The position numbers were made by a program, and so were the translations under genes. DNA of 11,022 bases from SVEL01 sp964573715 (GTDB lineage: Bacteria; Bacillota; Clostridia; Lachnospirales; Lachnospiraceae), in the NCBI GenBank assembly GCA_964573715.1, contig CAZNKR010000053.1, positions 1 to 11,022 on the forward strand, read 5' to 3'. The notes under the pieces are model-generated. The model was not told the DNA's origin and did not search any database. It saw nothing but the letters and a program-made list of their open reading frames with translations. Shown in pieces: positions 7,626-11,022 of this stretch; the first letter of the stretch is position 1, and each line of letters starts with the position of its first letter.

Positions 7626-9488
7626 TTACTGTGGTCTGCCAATGAGCACAATGCTTCCAACATTCGGTACTGCATTGTAGGTTACGCCATAATCAACACC
7701 TTTAGCTTCTACCACCATTCCATTTCCTACATACACAGCCACATGACTGATATTCTTGTATCTGCCATTTCTCTCATAGCTGTAGAAAATCAAGTCTCCC
7801 GGCTGCATATCTGCATAAGCTACTGTGTGACCTGCACTGTCAAGACCTTCTGCCTCCGCAGCTGCCGTATTTGCTCCACCGTAGCTGATATCAATACCGG
7901 CGGCTTTCCATGAATAGTAGGCAAGGGAACTGCAGTCATAATAATTGCCTGTGTCCCGGTACTGCTGACTGTAAGGATAACCTACCTTTGTCAGTGCATA
8001 GGATACAACGGTTCGCTGTGTCGGATCTGTAATGTCCTGCAAAATGGCATCCACCTCTTCCTGTGTCAGAGCAGATTGCGGTGTGACACCGCTTGTACTG
8101 CCAAACATCCGCATCATTTCCTCAACCAGTTCGATTTGATCCGAATCGAAATTGTATTCCGTTATCATGTCATAACAGGTTTTCAGCTTCACATTGACAT
8201 ACAATACAGTCTGTGTAGTGGTTGAACCATCCTCATTTTCAGTGGTTTCACTTCCGGAACTTGTTGTGTAGGAACACATATCGTCAAATACTTCTTTAAG
8301 CCTGTTTTTGGAGGTATCATTCATAACGGTAGCAGTATCCCCAACGCCATATTTGACCATATAGATGGTGACAATATCATTGAAGTTTCCTGCACTTTCT
8401 CCTTCAAAATCCACATATACTATCTGCCCAGTATCGTATCCCGTGTGTTCATTTGCCAGAGTGTTTATATCCCTGTTAAACTCCGAGACATAAGCACTTG
8501 TTACCGTAGTCACCGTATCTCCCGACTCCAGTGGTGGGAGAAAGAAAGCAAATGGCGAGTTGTAGAGAATAGCAATTACTGCTACTACCGGAAGAACTGT
8601 TACCGCAATGAGTAACACAAGTACCAGCAAAAATCCTCCTACTGCAACCATAATCTTTTTCAGCGGAAGTGCCATTTTGTTGACAAACAAGTCCTTAACA
8701 AGCTTTGCAAAGCTGTCCTGCTGCTCACCCTCTGCCTTCATCTTATCCAGAAAGAACTTAATCTTTCGGTTTCTGCTGTTTCTCTGGGCATCCATTTTAT
8801 CCAGTTTATCTCCAACCGCCTTACCCACAGCCATACCAATCAGAGGTGCATACGGACCTGTCTCTGCTCCGGTTGCTGTCCCTGCAACCGTAGTTCCCAC
8901 TTTTGCTGCTACTTTTGCTCCTTCCTTTGCCGCAGCCTTTGCAGTCTCTTTGGATGCCTCCTTTGCAGCGGTCTTAGCAGTATCTTTTGCTGTTTTCTTG
9001 GCAAGCTTCTTCCCGGCTTCCACCTTTTTAATACGCTTTCTTTTCTCAGCCAGTGTTTTTCGTCTGAAAAGTTCTGCTCCCTTGGATGCAGTTCCCGTTA
9101 CCGGTCTTGTTGCAACATAAGCAATATTTGCCGCATCCCTGACTTCCTCACCGCCTTCCATCTGGCTTAACGCAGTCTGTGCCCCGGCTGCTCCTGCCAC
9201 CTTAATGGAAGAATTCTTTGTCTTAATGGACTGCTTAGATTCCTTCAATGCTGCCCGGTACTGCCTGAACATTCCCTTATTTGCCTTATCAACCGGATGA
9301 ATTGTACTCCTCCGAAACCTCTTGTTTTCAGTAGTTGCAATCTTCGACCCTTTAATCTTCGGACTTCGGTCAACCGTATAGATGTTGGAAGCCTTGATGG
9401 AAGCTTTCTTTGGTTCATGTGTATGAATCTTTGCTTTCTTCTTGGTATGAATCACCATAGGCTTGTCATCGACCTTTTTGATTTTCAA
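7626..9488 (-). CDS. Membrane-anchored NlpC/P60 cysteine peptidase (conjugation-associated cell-wall hydrolase)
   Basis: A 620-residue protein that should cut peptidoglycan stem peptides to make room for the conjugation channel. Numbering from TTG 9488: residues 1-60 are very basic (KIKKVDDKPM, KIHTHEPKKA); about 155-200 form a Lys/Ala repeat helix (TAKTAAKEASKETAKAAAKE); about 200-230 are Gly-rich like a glycine zipper; 279-309 form one hydrophobic membrane segment; about 320-480 is an extracellular domain; about 490-620 is the NlpC/P60 domain with catalytic Cys519 (YYDCSSLAYYSW), His582 (ISHVAVYVGNG) and a third polar position near Glu594. The long basic front part would stay in the cytoplasm. 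TTG 9488 is preferred because AAGGTG at 9500-9495 lies 6 bases before it and because relatives I recall begin with the same KIKKVDDKP stretch. An upstream TTG (9521) would add 11 residues but lies inside an A-rich hairpin. Such genes normally follow a VirB4-type ATPase gene; here an antiporter cassette lies upstream. Confidence 0.92.
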   Translation of the reverse strand: MKIKKVDDKPMVIHTKKKAKIHTHEPKKASIKASNIYTVDRSPKIKGSKIATTENKRFRRSTIHPVDKANKGMFRQYRAALKESKQSIKTKNSSIKVAGAAGAQTALSQMEGGEEVRDAANIAYVATRPVTGTASKGAELFRRKTLAEKRKRIKKVEAGKKLAKKTAKDTAKTAAKEASKETAKAAAKEGAKVAAKVGTTVAGTATGAETGPYAPLIGMAVGKAVGDKLDKMDAQRNSRNRKIKFFLDKMKAEGEQQDSFAKLVKDLFVNKMALPLKKIMVAVGGFLLVLVLLIAVTVLPVVAVIAILYNSPFAFFLPPLESGDTVTTVTSAYVSEFNRDINTLANEHTGYDTGQIVYVDFEGESAGNFNDIVTIYMVKYGVGDTATVMNDTSKNRLKEVFDDMCSYTTSSGSETTENEDGSTTTQTVLYVNVKLKTCYDMITEYNFDSDQIELVEEMMRMFGSTSGVTPQSALTQEEVDAILQDITDPTQRTVVSYALTKVGYPYSQQYRDTGNYYDCSSLAYYSWKAAGIDISYGGANTAAAEAEGLDSAGHTVAYADMQPGDLIFYSYERNGRYKNISHVAVYVGNGMVVEAKGVDYGVTYNAVPNVGSIVLIGRPQ

Positions 9489-9494
9489 TTTTCT

Positions 9495-9500
9495 CACCTT
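9495..9500 (-). promoter_or_regulatory. Ribosome binding site that decides the TTG start of the NlpC/P60 gene
   Basis: AAGGTG, 6 bases before TTG 9488. No ATG occurs near this position in frame, and the alternative upstream TTG at 9521 has only the U-rich arm of a hairpin in front of it. The site therefore supports a non-ATG start. Confidence 0.65.
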
Positions 9501-9513
9501 CTTTCTACATCCA

Positions 9514-9532
9514 TTACCCAAAAAAAGGGTAA
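9514..9532. repeat. Small A/T-looped inverted repeat TTACCC/GGGTAA
   Basis: A perfect 6-base inverted repeat with a loop of seven A (plus strand) or T (minus strand). In RNA from the minus strand it overlaps the U tract of the terminator at 9531-9567, so the two stems together form a tandem structure ahead of the NlpC/P60 gene. It could assist termination; no separate function is shown. Confidence 0.4.
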
Positions 9533-9567
9533 AAAAATAGCCATCTGGATGGTTAGTCCAAATGGCT
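9531..9567 (-). terminator. Intrinsic terminator after the antiporter gene
   Basis: On the minus strand AGCCAUUUGGA, a 7-base loop and UCCAGAUGGCU form an 11-base-pair stem with one U-G pair, followed by A and seven U. It lies 108 bases after the antiporter stop and closes that transcription unit. On the plus strand no U tract directly follows the stem, so it works mainly in the minus direction. The 107 bases between the antiporter stop and this hairpin hold no convincing gene. Confidence 0.85.
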
Positions 9568-9674
9568 TATGTAAATAATCTTTATTTTTTTAAGTATATT
9601 TTCAGATACTACTAACACATACAAAGCAAGATGTCTCCTGTCTATCAACAAACCTACAAACTTAAATTTGCACG

Positions 9675-10853
9675 CTACCTCTTCTCTAATAATCTCTTAT
9701 ATAAATTATCAACACATATAGCTCCAAATGGTGCGGTAATCAAAATTGATAACACTGCAACCGTTAGGACTATATTTCCACATTCTAATCCCATTGATAA
9801 TGGTATCGCACCAATAGCAGCCTGTACAGTTGCCTTTGGTGTATATGCTACCATACAAAATAATCTTTCTCTCTTTGATAAGCCTGTTTTGAGTAGTGAT
9901 ATAGCCACACCTGTCATTCTAAATAATAATGCACCTAAAATGAGTAATACTGCTGATACACCTGCTGATGCAACATATCTTAAATCCACAGTAGCACCAA
10001 CTAAAACAAAAAGGAATACTTCTGCACCTAACCACAATTTATTATATTTTGCGGATAGACGTAATGCCAACACACCATACTTTTGTTTTATGATGATTCC
10101 CATACTCATAATGGCAAGCAGTCCTGAGACAGGAATATAACCTTGCAATCTGTTCTCTACCCCCAAAAGCAAGAAAGAAATGCTAAGAATTATCAATATT
10201 TTTACTGAGTCCCGCATATGACACTTCTTAAAGAATGCAACTAATACAATTCCTACACAACCACCAAGCATAATTCCTAATACTATGGATATTGGAATTT
10301 GGATAAAACTAGTTACAGACATCTCGCCTGTTGACGCTAAAGCAGTAAATGCAGTAAATACTACTATAACAAACACATCATCTACCGAAGCACCTGCCAG
10401 AATTAGTTGTGGAATACTTTTTGCTTTACCATATCCCTCATCTATCAATTTTATCATTCTCGGAACTATTACAGCAGGTGATACTGCCGCAATTACACTT
10501 CCGATAATGCTAGCCTCTAACATTGTCACTCCAAGCAACATCGGAGCCAGAATCACTGTTCCTAATATTTCTACACACGCAGGGACAAAGCACATAAGAA
10601 CCGCTGGTCTGCCTACTTTCTTTAAATCCGAAACATCAAGTGATAGTCCTGCTCTTGTAAGAATAATAACTAATGCTATCTGTCGTAATTCTCCTGAAAT
10701 CCCAAGTATGGACTCATCAATCAAATTCAATGCATGAGGGCTTAGTACAATTCCCACAATAACCATCCCCAGCAGACTCGGCAATTTGAGTTTTGAAAAA
10801 ATCCAACCTATCAGCAAACCTAATAATAAAATCACTGCAATACTTGTTAACAT
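9675..10853 (-). CDS. Cation:proton antiporter (CPA/NhaP-like) under a fluoride riboswitch
   Basis: A 392-residue, strongly hydrophobic protein with about 11-13 membrane segments, the normal length for the transporter core of bacterial Na+/H+ exchangers of the CPA superfamily. It should exchange a cation such as Na+ for protons across the cytoplasmic membrane. Family marks are SLLGMVIVGIVLSPH at 26-40, LTRAGLSLD at 65-73, the acidic pair GASVDDV at 154-160 (Asp158-Asp159, the ion-binding position), and YTPKATVQAAIGAIPL at 337-352 with Lys340. There is no C-terminal nucleotide-binding (TrkA-N) domain, so it is not a full-length KefB-type protein. ATG 10853 has AGGAGG 5 bases upstream. It has its own promoter, riboswitch and terminator. 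Fluoride riboswitches are known to precede Na+/H+ antiporter genes as well as crcB and clcF, so this protein probably helps in fluoride or acid stress. The gene looks more AT-rich than the conjugation genes. Substrate ion cannot be told from sequence. Confidence 0.93.
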   Translation of the reverse strand: MLTSIAVILLLGLLIGWIFSKLKLPSLLGMVIVGIVLSPHALNLIDESILGISGELRQIALVIILTRAGLSLDVSDLKKVGRPAVLMCFVPACVEILGTVILAPMLLGVTMLEASIIGSVIAAVSPAVIVPRMIKLIDEGYGKAKSIPQLILAGASVDDVFVIVVFTAFTALASTGEMSVTSFIQIPISIVLGIMLGGCVGIVLVAFFKKCHMRDSVKILIILSISFLLLGVENRLQGYIPVSGLLAIMSMGIIIKQKYGVLALRLSAKYNKLWLGAEVFLFVLVGATVDLRYVASAGVSAVLLILGALLFRMTGVAISLLKTGLSKRERLFCMVAYTPKATVQAAIGAIPLSMGLECGNIVLTVAVLSILITAPFGAICVDNLYKRLLEKR

Positions 10854-10868
10854 ACAAACCTCCTAAAT

Positions 10869-10973
10869 CGCAGAAATAAAAAAGCTGACAATTTCTGCGT
10901 AATAATTTCGCAGAAGTCATCAGCATTAAATGCGGTTTAGGGATTTAAACCCATGGGAGAACCTCATTCCCAA
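10869..10973 (-). promoter_or_regulatory. Fluoride (crcB-type) riboswitch with its expression platform
   Basis: Minus-strand RNA. P1 is UGGGA (10972-10968) with UCCCA (10958-10954), enclosing a loop with AUGAGGUUC. The stem GCAUU/AAUGC (10933-10923) is preceded by AAACC and followed by UGAUGACUUCUGC, as in crcB motifs. The loop GAGGU (10965-10961) can pair with ACUUC (10917-10913) to make the expected pseudoknot. Between P1 and AAACC lies an extra near-palindrome, GGGUUUAAAUCCC (10952-10940). The 3' part of the aptamer is also the 5' arm of the terminator, so fluoride binding should prevent termination and switch the antiporter on. The match is from memory of the consensus. The binding function is inferred. 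Confidence 0.82.
10878..10924 (-). terminator. Riboswitch-controlled intrinsic terminator
   Basis: GCUGAUGACUUCUGCG (10924-10909), a 9-base loop and CGCAGAAAUUGUCAGC (10899-10884) form a 16-base-pair stem with two G-U pairs and one C-A mismatch, followed by six U. The 5' arm includes the last bases of the aptamer stem and the pseudoknot strand, so aptamer and terminator exclude each other. Confidence 0.85.
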
Positions 10974-10980
10974 CAAAGAA

Positions 10981-11009
10981 AATATACTATACTTCTAAAC
11001 AAAACGCAA
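10981..11009 (-). promoter_or_regulatory. Sigma-A-type promoter of the riboswitch-antiporter unit
   Basis: A -35 box TTGCGT (11009-11004) and a -10 box TATATT (10986-10981) are separated by 17 bases, the best spacing. Transcription would begin a few bases downstream, just before the riboswitch P1 stem at 10973. The overlapping TATAGT five bases upstream is a weaker alternative because it would shorten the spacer to 12. Confidence 0.7.
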
Positions 11010-11022
11010 CAGGAAATTCAAA

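Noticed and set aside
8608..9120. 170-codon plus-strand open frame, Ala/Phe/Ser-rich
   Set aside because: Antisense shadow of the Lys/Ala repeat and membrane segment of the NlpC/P60 gene.
9497..9517. Very short leader frame (MDVERR) overlapping the ribosome binding site of the NlpC/P60 gene
   Set aside because: Six codons, no ribosome binding site of its own, and nothing to distinguish it from chance.
9593..9625. Possible promoter for the NlpC/P60 operon with TATACT at 9598-9593
   Set aside because: The -10 box is good, but no acceptable -35 box lies at 16-18 bases, and transcription would run straight into the terminator at 9567-9531.
9631..10140. 169-codon plus-strand open frame
   Set aside because: Antisense shadow of the antiporter gene; the minus-strand product is a clear transporter.
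10717..10926. 69-codon minus-strand open frame running through the riboswitch into the antiporter
   Set aside because: Its frame is explained by the riboswitch hairpins and the shifted antiporter sequence; no family pattern and no good ribosome binding site.

Overview
The window looks like part of an integrative conjugative element (or conjugative-transposon-like island) from a low-to-moderate GC gut-type Clostridium relative, most likely a Lachnospiraceae-like Firmicute. The grounds are strong GGAGG ribosome binding sites before nearly every gene, U-rich intrinsic terminators, and a gene set known from Tn1549/CTn-type elements: a membrane-anchored NlpC/P60 hydrolase, a DpnD/PcfM-like protein, an MT-A70 methylase, a very large ArdC/methylase/SNF2-helicase fusion, and a TnpV-type protein. 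All convincing genes lie on the minus strand, so the biological order runs from the right edge to the left.

Right part (11009 to 9531): a self-contained, AT-richer unit. It has a sigma-A-type promoter, a fluoride (crcB-type) riboswitch whose 3' half overlaps an intrinsic terminator, a cation:proton antiporter gene, and a strong terminator after the gene. This is a fluoride- or ion-stress cassette placed next to conjugation genes.

Middle part (9488 to 5382): an NlpC/P60 wall hydrolase with one membrane helix and a TTG start; a terminator-like hairpin with a UUCG loop; an unrecognised 338-residue protein whose C-terminus aligns without gaps to the next gene product; that product, a small DpnD/PcfM-like protein; an unrecognised 118-residue protein; and an MT-A70 adenine methyltransferase. 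The last five genes are closely packed and probably co-transcribed.

Left part (5378 to beyond base 1): a giant reading frame open to the window edge (1,792 codons visible). It has an ArdC-like N-terminal domain, a DNA adenine methylase domain and the first motifs of an SNF2 helicase. It is the next gene after the MT-A70 methylase, three bases away, with its ribosome binding site inside the methylase gene. This pair probably protects incoming element DNA from restriction.

The most unusual feature is inside the giant gene. A complete tnpV gene with its own ribosome binding site lies on the same strand in the +1 frame, opposite a hydrophilic linker of the giant protein, so about 360 bases seem to encode two proteins. 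The second is the fluoride riboswitch in front of the antiporter, with an inserted palindrome and a third copy of the terminator-stem sequence. All identifications are from reading the sequence and from memory of the families; no database search was done.
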